Assembly: GCF_002127325.2 (NCBI RefSeq)
Contig: NC_035439.2
Location: 1,673,393-1,737,392, forward strand
Direction of reading: 5' to 3'
DNA: 64,000 bases
Source of the DNA: Helianthus annuus
Lineage: Eukaryota; Streptophyta; Magnoliopsida; Asterales; Asteraceae
Both the position numbers and the translations under genes were made by a program. The notes beneath the pieces are model-generated. The model saw only the letters and a program-made list of their open reading frames with translations, had not been told where the DNA came from and did not search any database. Of this stretch, positions 11,290-23,099 are shown piece after piece. Position 1 is the first letter of the stretch, and every line of letters begins with the position of its first letter.

Positions 11290-12560
11290 TCACTAGTGTT
11301 AGTTTGCTACAAATTTAAGACAAATTTAACATTTTTATTTTGTTAACATTTATAAATAACAAATAAATTACGGTTTTTGTAGGAAATCTGTAACAAGTGG
11401 GATTAATTTGCTACAAATTTTTGACAAATATAACATTTTAACTTTTAAAATTATTTATTTTTCTAAAACTGATAAATAACAAATAAAGTAACATTTTTTT
11501 GTAGGAAATCTGTGGTAAATGGTGTTAGTTTGCTACAAATTTACGACAAATTTAACATTTTTATTTTTAAAATTATTTATTTTTTAACATTTATAAATAA
11601 CAAATAAATAATGGTTTTTGTTGGAAATCTGTAGCAAGTGGGATTAGTTTGCTACAAATTTTTGACAAATCTAACACTTTATTTTTTAAAATTAATTATT
11701 TTTCTAAATTTGATAAATCTTTTTGTAGGAAATATGTGGTAAATGGTGTTAGTTTGCTACAAATTTTCGACAAATTTAACATTTTTATTTTTAAAATTAT
11801 TTATTTTTTAAACATTTATAAATAACAAATAAATAATGGTTTTTGTAGGAAATCTGTAGCAAGTGGAATTAGTTTGCTACAAATTTTTGACAAATAAATA
11901 ATAATTAACACTTTATTTTTTAAAATTATTTATTTTTCTAAAATTGAAAAATAACAAATAAAGTAAATTTTTTTGTAGGAAATCTGTGGTAAATGGGGTT
12001 AGTTTGCTACAAATTTACGACAAATTTAACATTTTTATTTTTAAAATTATTTATTTTTTAACATTTATAAATAACAAATAAATAATGGTTTTTGTAGGAA
12101 ATCTGTAGCAAGTGGGATTAGTTTGCTACAAATTTTTGACAAATCTAACACTTTATTTTTTAAAATTTTTTATTTTTCTAAAATTGATAAATAACAAATA
12201 AAATAAGTTTTTTTGTAGAAAATCTGTAGTAAATGGTGTTAGTTTGCTACACATTTTCGACAAATTTGACATTTTATTTTAAAATTATTTATTTTTCTAA
12301 AAATGAATAATTACAAATGAATTAAGTTTTTTTTTTTTAGGAAATCCGTAGCAACTAATTTTAATTTGCTACAGATTTTCGACTAATTTAAAAGTTTTTT
12401 CTTTAAAAATATTTTCTTTTCAAAAATTAACAAATGAAAAATAGATTAACTTTTTTTTGTCGAAAATATGTAGCAAACGATATCAATTTGTTACAACTTT
12501 CCGACAAACTTAGAAATTTTATTTTTAAATTATTTATTTTTGTTGTGGTTTCAAATTATA
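11290..12560. repeat. CACTA right subterminal repeat region, about 120-bp units
   Basis: The word GGAAATCTGT recurs at about 11382, 11503, 11623, 11728, 11848, 11978, 12097, 12218 and 12340, mostly 119-122 bp apart. Each is followed by AGTTTGCTACAAATTT. Two unit types alternate, one with GCAAGTGGG and one with GGTAAATGG, giving a dimeric period near 240 bp. One unit (11623-11728) is shortened by about 15 bp. Confidence 0.88.
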
Positions 12561-12794
12561 TAAACTTTTAGTTTAGTTTGTCTGAATTTTGTCGAAAAGC
12601 TAATAAATGTTGTGACGAAATTGCTACAAATGGTTTTTTTGTGGAAATTTTGTTAGAAAATTGTAGAAAAGTTTTGGGTTTTATTAGGTTTTCTTTTTTG
12701 TTAGAAAACCGTACAAAATTTGTAACAAAATTTGAGTTGTGGGAAATTTGTGGGAAACTTTTGTAGGAAAATATATAGTTTTCTAGTAGTGTAG

Positions 12795-13346
12795 GAAACA
12801 TACATGTTTAAGTATTCTGGTTAACAAAAATATATGAAGAAAACTGAAGAAATTAAATAATGTCACAGAAAATAAATATCGTTAATATCAGGGATATTAT
12901 ATGGTATCTGATGAATGCTAGTACATTCGCATCTTATCTTTTATATCAACTTGTTTTCACGTCATGCTTCCTCACTTGTAAAGTGACCAGTAAACGTTGT
13001 GTCTACCACCGACTTTGATATATAAGGATATCAATTATTAGGAAGGGGGTGATCAACTTTGTTGTGTATAAAATAATAACATATTATGTTTTATAATTAG
13101 GAAACATACATGTTTAAGTATTGTGGTTAACAAAAATATATGAAGAAAACTGAAGAAATTAAATAATGTCACAGAAAATAAATATCGTCAATATCAGGGA
13201 TAGTATATAGTATCTGATGAATGCTAGTACATTCGCATCTTTTCTTTTCTTTCTTATCAACTTGTTTTCACGTCATGCTTCCTCACTTGCAAGAAGTGAG
13301 TAAATGTTGTGTCTACCACAGACTTTGATATATAAGGATATCAATA
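12795..13346. repeat. Tandem duplication flanking the CACTA element, with the empty site
   Basis: A segment of about 306 bp is present twice. The first copy is 2932-3000 joined to 12795-13032; the second is 13033-13346 without interruption. The second copy reads ATAATTAGGAAACATAC across 13094-13110, the pre-insertion form of the target, with a single TAG. The copies differ by several substitutions and small indels. Confidence 0.9.
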
Positions 13347-14358
13347 TAATATATAATATGTAGAGTTATTATATATAGTACTATAACCTTAGGAAGTGTC
13401 ACGAAGAGATTTAAGACATTGATCTTGAAGATGCAGGGTTGTATGCGCGCCACGTCACATGAAGAGAATTTTAAAGTGGCCGGAAGGGTGGACAGGAGTC
13501 ACAACAATTGTTGACTTTTTAACAATTCCTCTCATTTTTAAACGTTTATAATTTTTTTATACTTGATGATTTAAAAAAAATAAACTTAAAATTGATCATT
13601 TTTTAATTTTTTTCAGTGACTATACTATTGATATATTTTTTTAAAGAAAGTGAGTTGGGTTTTTTTTTTGGGTACTTTTAAATGGACATTTTATGGTGTT
13701 TTTCTGAACTGTATATTTATGACGTTTTTCATTAAAAAATGGTTATAAATTTTTTCTTAACTAGGTTTATGGCGTTTTCATCCGAATAGCGTAATTTTAA
13801 AATAGGATGGTGTTTTAAACTGTGGATAGAGATGGCATCACCACCATCTTTATCACCGTTGACATCCCTCATTCCTTCGATTACCATCACCAATTCACCA
13901 TCCACAGCCCGTCGATCGAAGCCTCCCCCGACCACCGTCACCATCGACGCCACCAGCAACATCCTCTTAAACACCCACACGGAAAACGCCACCCAACAAA
14001 ACCCTAATAGCACCTTCAACCTGCCACTTCCTACCATTAACCGCACCACTATATGCCTAGAAATGCCACCCATCCAAATCCCCGCAGCTTTAATATGTGT
14101 TTTATGATGTTTTGTAAACATCAATAAGAACACCATAAAATACCTAGTTTTAGAAACACCATAATTTTATAGTGTTTTTATGACTTTTTTTACAATGTTT
14201 TTACATTTGGTCAAATCACCATAATATTTCTCATTCATATTCTACTAAAACACCATAGAAGAGACTTAAACACCCTGAATTTCAGAAACCTAACACACAT
14301 TTTTTTATTTTTCTATAGGAATAGTATACTCCTTTGAAAGCTAAAAAATATTCGATTT
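13347..14358. other. Non-coding, CACCATAA-rich
   Basis: No gene recognised. Between 13690 and 14290 short words CACCATAAAA and GGTGTTTT recur in both orientations. Open frames on both strands across 13732-14136 overlap each other, are compositionally biased and match nothing I recognise. Confidence 0.5.
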
Positions 14359-15097
14359 TGTTGGATCTGAGTTTGATTTTGATTGTATTTTATGTTTGAA
14401 AAATAAGATGAAGATGGATGAGTGTGCAGCGGAAATTATAATGAAAACAAACTTTGCATACAATCAAACGAGAGTAATACTTTTATCAAACATCTTTACA
14501 CAGAGAACCGAAAGATTGAATTTATTTCAATTACGATTACAATGATTGATGTAAGAATGCAAACTCCCCCTCAGCTAGAGCTCAGTAGTTTGTTCGTGCA
14601 AAGAAGACGAATGATGCAAAGAGCTAATAGAACAGTACCAAGTACTGAACTATTTATAGGCACTAGCAAACTACTGAGCATCTTTGCTGACGTCACCATG
14701 AAAGTGACATCTAACCTCCTAACAAACTCTAACCTCTGATCTATACAGACACTTCTTGTGTTAACTACTGCTAATACATTCTATTACAAAACAGACTTTA
14801 GAACAGCTGCTGCAACCTTCTACTGCTGTGAACCCAGCAGCACTTGTCCGGATCAGCAGTGCTTGACTCAAGGCAGTAGATTGAATCAGCAGGACTTTAG
14901 TCTTCCATCAGATCTTTAGTTGAGTAGCAGTTATGGGTCAGCAGTTTAGCAAGATCAGCAGATAGGAGGTCATCAGTAGTTGTAATCACTTTCAAGGGGA
15001 GAGATTTGTATATCAGCATCTGCTTATTCAGAATCCACTGCTCTGATCCAGTTTTGGCTTTAATTATCTGTTCCTCTGATAGGGTTCAATCCCAACA
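14359..15097 (-). repeat. Copia 3' LTR (739 bp)
   Basis: It starts TGTTGGATCTGAG and ends CAATCCCAACA on the plus strand. It matches 25307-26052 plus 49191-49246 with about seven visible substitutions. The other LTR has about 63 extra bases near 25524-25586. Confidence 0.95.
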
Positions 15098-15110
15098 ATC
15101 TCCCCCCTGG
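15098..15110 (-). promoter_or_regulatory. Copia polypurine tract
   Basis: On the minus strand CCAGGGGGGAGAT lies directly before the 3' LTR, the expected site for plus-strand DNA priming. Confidence 0.9.
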
Positions 15111-15149
15111 AACAGATAATGCCAAAACCCTTCATTATTTGTGGATATT

Positions 15150-18100
15150 TTATTGCCTCATTAACAGCTCCCTTATCTGACCTATAAATTGTAATTCAAA
15201 GTCAAGGGCATCTGTATCTTCAGCATCCCTGCTAAGTGGAAGATCAAGGAGATCCTGCAAATCTTCAAGACTCAGGCCAAGAGCTTGTTCCCTTGATATT
15301 TTCTCCACTTCTCCACCAAACCTGAGCAAAGTCAATACGCAGGTCTGTTTGTCAGTTGCCCACTTTTGTATTTTTGAGCCTGGTGGGTTTCTTGGGAGAT
15401 GCTTATTTGCAGATGTATTTGGTGAGGCTGGCCTGTTCATTACTGGCTAAGCAGTGGTAGCAGAGTTTTCCTGTTCAAGTTCTTCTTTTAACATTCTTAT
15501 GGAACCTTCTTTTATAACAGCATTTCCAGTAAGAATTTCTTGAACAGTTTCAGCTCCTAACTGGCTTTGTTTCCTTCTTTTGTAGATGGCATTACCAGCT
15601 GGAGCAGTGGCTCTCCTGTTTTGCAGCTTTGATGGTCTTTTTGAAACCGCTGCTTCAGGATAGTCAGGTTTTTGAGGAATTTTTGGATCTTTCTTTCTTA
15701 ATTCCTCCAACCTTTTGTAGGTTGACCTGACCACATCTTCTTTCCATCTAGCAATTTGTCTTTTTGTACCAAAATCAGCAACAACCAGTTCTTCTTTCAT
15801 TCTCTTTAGCTCCATTTGCTTATCAGGTACATTCTTTCTGAACTTTGCCCAAACAGGAGGAGTGTGAGTGACTTTCCTTTTTATCATGTCTTGAATTCTT
15901 GCAGCTTCAACTTCAAGTTCAGGAACAGTCCACTCTTTGTACATGTGTCTTTCTCCTTTGTATCTTTTGTGAAACATAATGCTTTCAATGTAGTCTTTCT
16001 TCAAAGTTTCAGCTGCTCTTTCTGAAATTTGTTGACTGACATTCTTTGCAAAACGTTCTAGGGAACTGACTTGTGTGAGCAGATATTGGTAGTATCTTGA
16101 TACTTCTTTGTCAGATTTCCCTTGTGAGTTTCTTTTCGAAATATCCTCTGCTTGCTTGGCCTTTATCTTCAAATATTCTTCAATATTTTTGGGCCAGGGA
16201 TATCCTTTGATTGAAGGCAAACTCCTTTTGGCAGGGTCATCCTCAGTATAGAAAGATTTTATTTCTTCTCTAACAGCTTCTAGTTCAAGAGGAAATTGAA
16301 CACCTGCAGGAGGTAAGGGCTTGTGCATTGGAACAGAAGAGAGTGGAACTGGTTTTGGTATTTTGACAAGAGCTAAAGGTTTTGAAGATGTTTGGGATGG
16401 TGCAGTGACATCATCTTTAGGAATTAGCCTTCTCCTCTTTATTTGAGAAGGGACTGATGATTTTTTGGATGGAAAGGTGGTTGTAGTGGCAGTGGTTTGT
16501 GATAGACTAACAGTTGTTGAAACAACTGGTGTTCCAACCACTGTTGTCTTTACAGCAGAAGTTATAACAGCTGATGTCTTCTGCCTTTTGACAGGAGGTG
16601 ATTTTGATTCTGGTGGTGATGGTGGTAAAGCAGTGGATGTAATGTGTGTTGAGGTGGTGTGTGTTGAAGTGGGAGCAGATGTTGAAACTACTGAAGTACC
16701 AGCAGCAGCTGATACAACAGGAGTTACAACAGCTGTTGTAGGTGGTGGTTTTTTAGCAGACTTTGAACGTCTGACCGGAATGGATTTGGGTAGCCTTACT
16801 TTTCTAGTAGGCTTCTTCTTTTCATCAATAAGATTTTCATTATCTCTTGACCCTGAAGTACCCTGATCCGGATAATCCACCCTGGCTTTCTTTTTGGCCT
16901 CTCTATCTCTTTTCACACATGCAAGTGCTTCTGCAAGTGCATTTGTGGTCACATCAATTTTCTTACTCCCATCTGGCATAGGAATCTTTTTGGTCATATT
17001 TGAATTTTCTGGTGCAAGGTAGAGACCATCTGTTATTTCTTTCCTTCTCCACTCCTGAATTTTCTCACCCTTTTTGGCATTATCTTCGGGGAGTTGATCA
17101 ATGAAGAATACTGGTGGAGGAGGAGTGCCAGTGTTGTGCAGGATCTAAGTTTTGAGAGCCTTTAGATCAGCCTGAGTGTCTTTGAACCTAGACTCCATAG
17201 CATTTCTCAGCTCTTGAACATGTTTCTCATGTTGCTGATCTGCTATTTGTGCTTGATGATGGAGAAAAGGTTGAAATAGATTCCAGAGCTCATTTGTAGC
17301 AGGTGCCTGTTGTAGAGCATGTGCTTGAGGTGGAACAGCAGTGGATTGTACCTTTTGTACCTGTAAGAACTGTTGGAGCATATCTTTGAGCTCAGCAACA
17401 GAGTTATCAAGTTTTTCAACACGAGCCGTCAATTTCTGGTACTTTAAATCATCATCCAATTTAATGGGATCATCTGATTTCCCACTAACAGTGGTTGTAT
17501 CAGTGGTTGAAGTAGGGAGTTTACTCCAAACATTAACCACTGATGCCCCTTTTTCTTGGTACTGGGGTCTTCTTCCTTCAACACTTGACAACCTTTTGAT
17601 GTTGCCAGTAGGATAAATAAATCCACTGGTGGTTGGCAGAGGTGCTATAAAAGGAATTGTCTCCAAGGAAGTCTTATTGATGTAACCACTGTCCAACTGT
17701 AAACCAGTAGGTTCAACAATTGTAGTGGTTGCTTCACTTGGATTACCACAAAGAGTTACTTGTAACTCAATGGGTGTAACCTCCTCAGGTTGTGTTGGTG
17801 GGTTAGCAAAGAATGATACAACAGGCTCAGTCATTTGTTGAAGTATATTCTCGTTGACAGGTGATTGAGAAGGACTGAGTAATGCCTGGTTCAAATCAAT
17901 TGCATCCAACAGCAGTTGTGTTTTTGGTGGAATTGAGGATGTGATGGTGGGTGTAGAAAGTGGATTTGCTCCGGGCATTGAGCTGTGGATGATGGAAACG
18001 AGTGTATCCAGAGCATCATAATGTGGTGGCCCTTTGTGTACAACCTGTTCTTTTTGTGAAGAAGCAGGAGGAGTTATGGTTATGGGTTGAGATATTTGTA

Positions 18101-19158
18101 CCAACTGCTGTGAGGAAGAAGCAGCAGTGGTTTCTTGTGACATTTGTGTTGTCACAGGCATTAACTCTGGTATCTCATCCTCCAGAGTTGCCGTTTTGAT
18201 TGGTTTGGGGGGGTTTTTGATTTTTCTTTTTGTAAAGCTTTTTGGGTTTTGTAGGTGTGGGTTTCAAAACAGTTGGTCTGCTGCTTTGATCACCTAGAGC
18301 AGTAGGCTCAGCAGCAGATACCTGAGGAGCAGTGGTAGCTGCTAAATTCTGCTCAGGTACCCCTGCTTGTGTTTTGCAAGGTGCTAACATCCGTGAAAAA
18401 GTTTCAGATGTTAGGCAGTTTATTACAGTTATGTCACCTTGGTTTATTAAAGCTAAATCATCCTTACTGAATTTCTTTTCAAAATAGTAACTTAAAAACC
18501 TTGGAAACAGTAAGAATGATTTGGTTTCAACATTATTAACCAAATCTTTAAAGATTTCCCGAGAATAATTGTAATTTTCTTCTTGAAGAATTGCATATCC
18601 CAGATTTTGAATCTTTATAGGGATCTCATTAAAAAAAGTGGTTTTGTTTGAAACACATAGTAGGAGGGTATGAAATAGGAATCTGGGTGCAGGAGGAAAA
18701 TAACCTTTTTCTAAGGTCAGTTTCTTCATCATGGTGGCTTCATACCCTCTTTCAATGAAGTCAATGTGCAACTCGTTTTTAGTGAAGGAAGTTTTACCTG
18801 CCTGGTCATCGAGTTGAAAGACTTTGGAGATGGATTGTGGCGTGATTTGGACAGTTTTACCCTTTATAGAAGAGTGAATGGTGGTTGCAATGTCTCCTTG
18901 TTTTTCAAGGGTTGCATTTTTCCAAAACTCCCTTTGGGTCGCCAAATAGATTGGTGCATCGGCGGTGAGCAAAGTTTTGTACTTTGACTTTGCCATGATG
19001 GTAATAATGGAATCGAAAACATCTGTGGTTCCTGGTTTTGTGAGAAGACCCAGGAGATTGTGAGATTTTTTGAATGGAATTTCAGTGGAGGTTGCCTTTT
19101 GAGAGGCTGTTTTCGATGATTTTGATGTGGGTTTTGCAGATGACTTCGATTTTGTCAT
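15150..19158 (-). pseudogene. Sirevirus env-like region
   Basis: A single coding region downstream of RNase H, read 19158 to 15150. The first 327 codons start MTKSKSSAKPTSK and include a conserved-looking helical domain followed by a proline-, threonine- and lysine-rich tail. After a frame change near 18207-18213, where there is a run of seven G, it continues from about 18200 through a glutamine-rich part with a short coiled coil near 17380-17450. It then passes a TAG stop at 17145 into a lysine-rich part (16997-15450), and past a stop at 15447 to the end at 15150. The last three parts share one frame, so they were once one reading frame. The position matches the env-like gene of Sireviruses, whose role is unproven. 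I see no convincing signal peptide or membrane segment. Confidence 0.8.
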
Positions 19159-19679
19159 TTTTGAAACGAACGATTGAAGGAATTTTGTGAGAGATGAGAA
19201 GAAAAACTGCTTTGAGAAGAGAATTTTTAAGAATTCAATTCGACAGTAAAACCCTGTTTTGGTGGTGAGTGGGGAATTTTATAAGAAAGAGAATGAATGC
19301 TGACGTGGCAGCCGTTACAAAAGGTCTGACTGCTATGTACTGCCCACGTGACAACCACTGGTGAAAATGGAGGAAAGTACTTTTGGTGAAAGCAGTGGAA
19401 AGGGGGCAGTGGATGATTTTCACTATTAGTGGATGGTATATCAGTGGATAAGACACTGCTTTTGAACAACAGAGGTTATCAAGAAATGAGAGAACAGAGG
19501 TTACCTTTCAGCAGTGGGCAGACTTTTGAAGTAGAGCAGACTTTTGAACAATCAGTGGTTATGGCAGACTTTTAAGGATTTCAATGAAATTTTCATTTTT
19601 AGCTATTTTTAAGGATGGATTTTTGATTTTCTGAAAACATTTTGTTGCTTTTATTCATAGAAAAACAAGATGTTGCTTG
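19159..19679. other. Spacer between Copia RNase H and env-like region
   Basis: About 520 bp internal to the Copia element. No protein family recognised; overlapping short minus-strand frames are compositionally biased. Confidence 0.5.
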
Positions 19680-21761
19680 TTATTCCATGTTTAGCATCCC
19701 AATCCTAGAGACCAAGCTTTCAAAAGTGGCTGTATCAAGTGCTTTTGTGAGCACATCTGCCAGCTGGTCTTTAGTTGGGACATGATGCAGAGAAATCAAA
19801 CCTTTTTCATAGCAATCCCTCACAAAGTGATGTCTGATGTCGATGTGCTTTGTGGTAGAGTGTGAAACTGGATTTTTTATGATATTTTCTGCTGCCTGGC
19901 TGTCCAACATGAGTGGTGTCTTTAAGGCAGTGATACCAAAATCCAGCAACTGATTTTGAAGCCACAGGAGTTGGGCTGTACAGCTTGCAGCAGCAATGTA
20001 TTCAGCCTCAGCAGTGGATGTTGAAACTGCTGCTTGCTTTTTGCTTTGCCAAGAGACTAAGCAATCACCTAGAAACTGGCACCCTCCTGAAGTGGACTTC
20101 CTTGTGATGTGACATCCAGCAAAGTCACTGTCTGAAAAACCTGAAAGCTTGATATTCCCATTAGCTGGATACCAGATACCAAGTGTGGGAGCACCTTTTA
20201 TGTATCTGAGGATCCTTTTTACAGCAATGAGATTTGATTTTCTGGGAGCTGATTGACTTCTTGCACAGACACATGTTGCAAACATGATGTCTGGTCTAGA
20301 TGCAGTTAGGTACAATAAAGACCCAATCATGCTTCTATAAAGTGTTTGGTCAATCAGCTCATCCTTTTCATCAGACATGACCAGCTTATTTGTGGCCATG
20401 GGTGTGCTGCATGGTTTACAATCATTCATATCAAATTTGGTTAAAAGTTCTTTAGCATATTTGCTTTGATGAATGAAGGTTCCATTTTGCAATTGCTGTA
20501 CTAGGAGACCAAGAAAGCATTGCAGCTCACCCATTGCACTCATTTCAAACTCAGCTTTCATGAGTTCTCTAAACTCTTCACACATTTTGGTACATGTGCT
20601 TCCAAAAATAATGTCATCCACATAAATTTGGACAATCATTAAATCTTTCCCTCTCCATTTAAGAAACAGTGTTTTATCAATGGTACCTCTTTTGAAACCA
20701 TTTGAGAGTAGAAAGTTGGAAAGAGTTTCATACCAGGCTCTTGGTGCTTGTTTCAGGCCATACAAGGCTTTGTTTAGCCTGTAGACATGATCAGGATAAA
20801 ATGGATCCTCAAAGCCTGGAGGTTGACATACATACACCTCTTCTTGCAATGTACCATAGAGGAAAGCACTTTTGATATCCATCTGAAACACCTTCATGTT
20901 GTGGTTGACAGCAAAGGCCAGGAACAGTCTGATAGCTTCCAATCTTGCAACAGGGGCGAATGTTTCATCATAATCAATCCCCTCTTCCTGTCTGTAACCT
21001 TGAACCACAAGCCTGGCTTTGTTCTTGACAACAATGCCCCTTTCATCTGTTTTGTTCTTGAAGACCCACTTTGTGCCAATGGGACTAACCTCTTTTGGCA
21101 GTGGTACAAGCTCCCATACTTGTTGTCTTTTAAACTGTTGGAGCTCCTCTTGCATGGCTTCTACCCAGCTGTTGTCTTTTAGTGCCTCTTGGTACTTGAC
21201 TGGCTGATGGAGTGATAGAAAACCAGTAAAAAGACAAATGTTTTGGGTTTGGCTTCTTGTGAGCACCCCTTCATTGATGTTGCCAATGATTTGATCAGGT
21301 GGATGAGATCTCAAGAAGATTAAATCTCCTTGGTATGGTATGATGGCATTTGTTGGTGAAGGCTGCAAATGTGTATCATCTGAGCTAACCACTGCTGGTG
21401 ACTTTGATGACCCAGCAGTGGCTTCAAAAGGCGGTGGAATGGGTGGTAATGGAGTGGACCACTGCTGACTTTTATCCATTGTTTGAGGACTTTTGTCAGC
21501 AGTGTTTGAGGATGTGGAAGCAGTGGTAGATGGGCTACTTTGGTCAACAACTGTTGAGGTAGCAGTGGTTGAGCTTTGGCAGCTGTTTTGAACAACTGGG
21601 GCTTTTCCCTTTGTGGCAGACCTTTGAGGGATGATGATTTCATACCCATAGTCTGGTGATGTATCCTCTGATGGACCTGCACTGTTAGTCTTGATAGCAG
21701 TATTTTCAAAGGTGAATTTTTCAAGATCAAACAGATCAGCAGGATTTGCTGGGATTTTCAT
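19680..21761 (-). pseudogene. Copia pol C-terminal part: reverse transcriptase and RNase H
   Basis: An open stretch of 693 codons. The RVT_2 domain spans about residues 200-450, with EAMQEELQQFKRQQVWELV at its start, the MDIKSAFLYG catalytic block and IYVDDIIFGS with the two catalytic aspartates. Ty1/Copia RNase H follows, with SDSDFAGC, STAEAEYIAAA and TKHIDIRHHFVRD. It reads on from the integrase in the same frame but is separated from it by a TAG at 21780-21782, so the polyprotein would stop early. The enzymes would copy element RNA into DNA in virus-like particles. The domain motifs themselves look intact. Confidence 0.95.
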
Positions 21762-21779
21762 TGATGAAAGTTCATTGAA

Positions 21780-23060
21780 CTATACATCTAAAGTCTCCTC
21801 CACTACCTTGGTCCGTGCATTGAACACTTTGTAGGCCTTGGCAGTGGTTGAGTATCCCAGAAAATAACCACAATCAATTTTGGCTGCAAATTTTGAAATG
21901 GAATCTTTTAAATTCAAAATAAAGCATGAGCAGCCAAACACTTTGAAGTATGAGATCAGTGGTTTGATTTTATACAGAATTTCATAGGCAGTCTTTTTGT
22001 GCCTGGGGTTTATTAAAACTCTGTTCTGGACATAGCAAGCAGTGTTTACTGCCTCTGCCCAGAAAGTTAATGGCAAACCTGAATCTGCAAGCATAGTTCT
22101 GGCAGCCTCAATCAAGGTTCTGTTCTTTCTTTCAACTACCCCATTTTGCTCTGGTGTTCTTGGGATGCTGTACTGCCTTACAATCCCTTTCTTCACACAG
22201 AAGGCATCCAACTCCTTATTTTTAAATTCTGTGCCATTGTCACTCCTAAAGCTTTTCACTGGAAGGTCAAATTGCTTTTCAACCTGTGTCACAAAGTCTT
22301 GCAAAATGCCTGCAGTTTCATCTTTAGAGTGCAAAAAGAAAGTCCATGTAAACCTAGAAAAGTCATCAACTATAACCAAACAGTATCTTTTCTTTTTGAG
22401 GCTCATGACTTGAACTGGGCCAAACAAATCCATGTGCAGCATTTGCAAACACTGGTTGTTTTGGACTCTTCAATGGACTTGTAAGAACTTTTGTGCTGTT
22501 TTCCTTTTAAACAGGAAATGGAATGTTCAGAACATGAAAACAATTTTTGTGGTAGGCCTCTCACCAACTCATTTTTTGAAATTTCTGTTATTGTCTTAAG
22601 ATTTGTGTGCCCCAGTCTTCTGTGCCAAAGTTCTGTCTCTTTGTTAGAGGCAGCTGAGAACAGACAGGCATCAGCTCTGGGACACTCTTTAGACATGTCA
22701 ACAACATAAACATTGCCACTTCTTTGAGCAACAAGTTTAGTTTGACCATTTTTGATTATTGCTTCAATCTTTTTGACCATTCCTGGTCCAACAATCCTAC
22801 AACAATCTTTTGTGAAGAATGACCCAAACCCTTTGTCACTCATTTGAGATACACTCAGAAGGTTGAATTTCAGATTGTCTATTAGATTGACATTTTCAAA
22901 TTTTACATTACCAGATTGCACTGTTCCAGACCCCAGAACTTTCCCTTTACTATTATTTCCAAAGGATATATCACCCCCTCTATGGATTTTAAAGTCTTTG
23001 ACGAGGGCTTTACATCCTGTCATGTGCCTGGAGCCTCCACTATCTACATACCACAGACTA
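21780..23060 (-). pseudogene. Copia protease, GAG-preintegrase and integrase region
   Basis: The protease motif WYVDSGGSRHMTG lies near 23020-23055. A GAG-preintegrase zinc region follows near 22550-22640 (LWHRRLGHTN). The integrase core begins near 22445 (MDLFGPV) and continues with FRSDNGTEFKN and the late catalytic glutamate in TPEQNGVVERKN. The frame changes near 22440, between the preintegrase and core parts, and a stop closes the frame at 21780. Integrase would insert the cDNA into the host genome; these breaks prevent one continuous product. Confidence 0.92.
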
Positions 23061-23099
23061 TCAAAGCATGCAGAAGCCCCTGCACATGAAGTAAAAGGA

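Larger units (their letters stand above)
3001..12791 (-). mobile_element. CACTA (En/Spm) DNA transposon, deletion derivative
   Basis: The element starts CACTACTAGAAAA at 3001-3013 and ends with the exact reverse complement at 12779-12791, giving a perfect 13-bp terminal inverted repeat. The 3-bp target duplication TAG is at 2998-3000 and 12792-12794. Both ends carry long subterminal arrays built on TTGCTACAAATTT and GACAAATTT words, as expected for binding sites of a TnpA-type protein. The only transposase trace is a broken Ptta/En/Spm (PF03004) gene on the minus strand. I saw no catalytic TnpD-like (Transposase_21) gene, so the element is non-autonomous. It also carries an XRN exon fragment, a pentanucleotide microsatellite and a nested hAT-like MITE. 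An uninterrupted duplicate of the target at 13033-13110 confirms both boundaries. Confidence 0.93.

Noticed and set aside
3671..12560. Regularly spaced repeats that might suggest a CRISPR array
   Set aside because: Repeats and spacers are both related sequence, typical of CACTA subterminal arrays in a plant genome; no cas genes.
13732..14136. Open frames on both strands, one starting MASPPSLSPLTS
   Set aside because: They overlap one another, are compositionally biased and match no family I know.
15078..15095. GGGTTCAATCC, similar to a tRNA B box, at the Copia LTR edge (also 49231)
   Set aside because: No tRNA cloverleaf surrounds it; it is LTR sequence.
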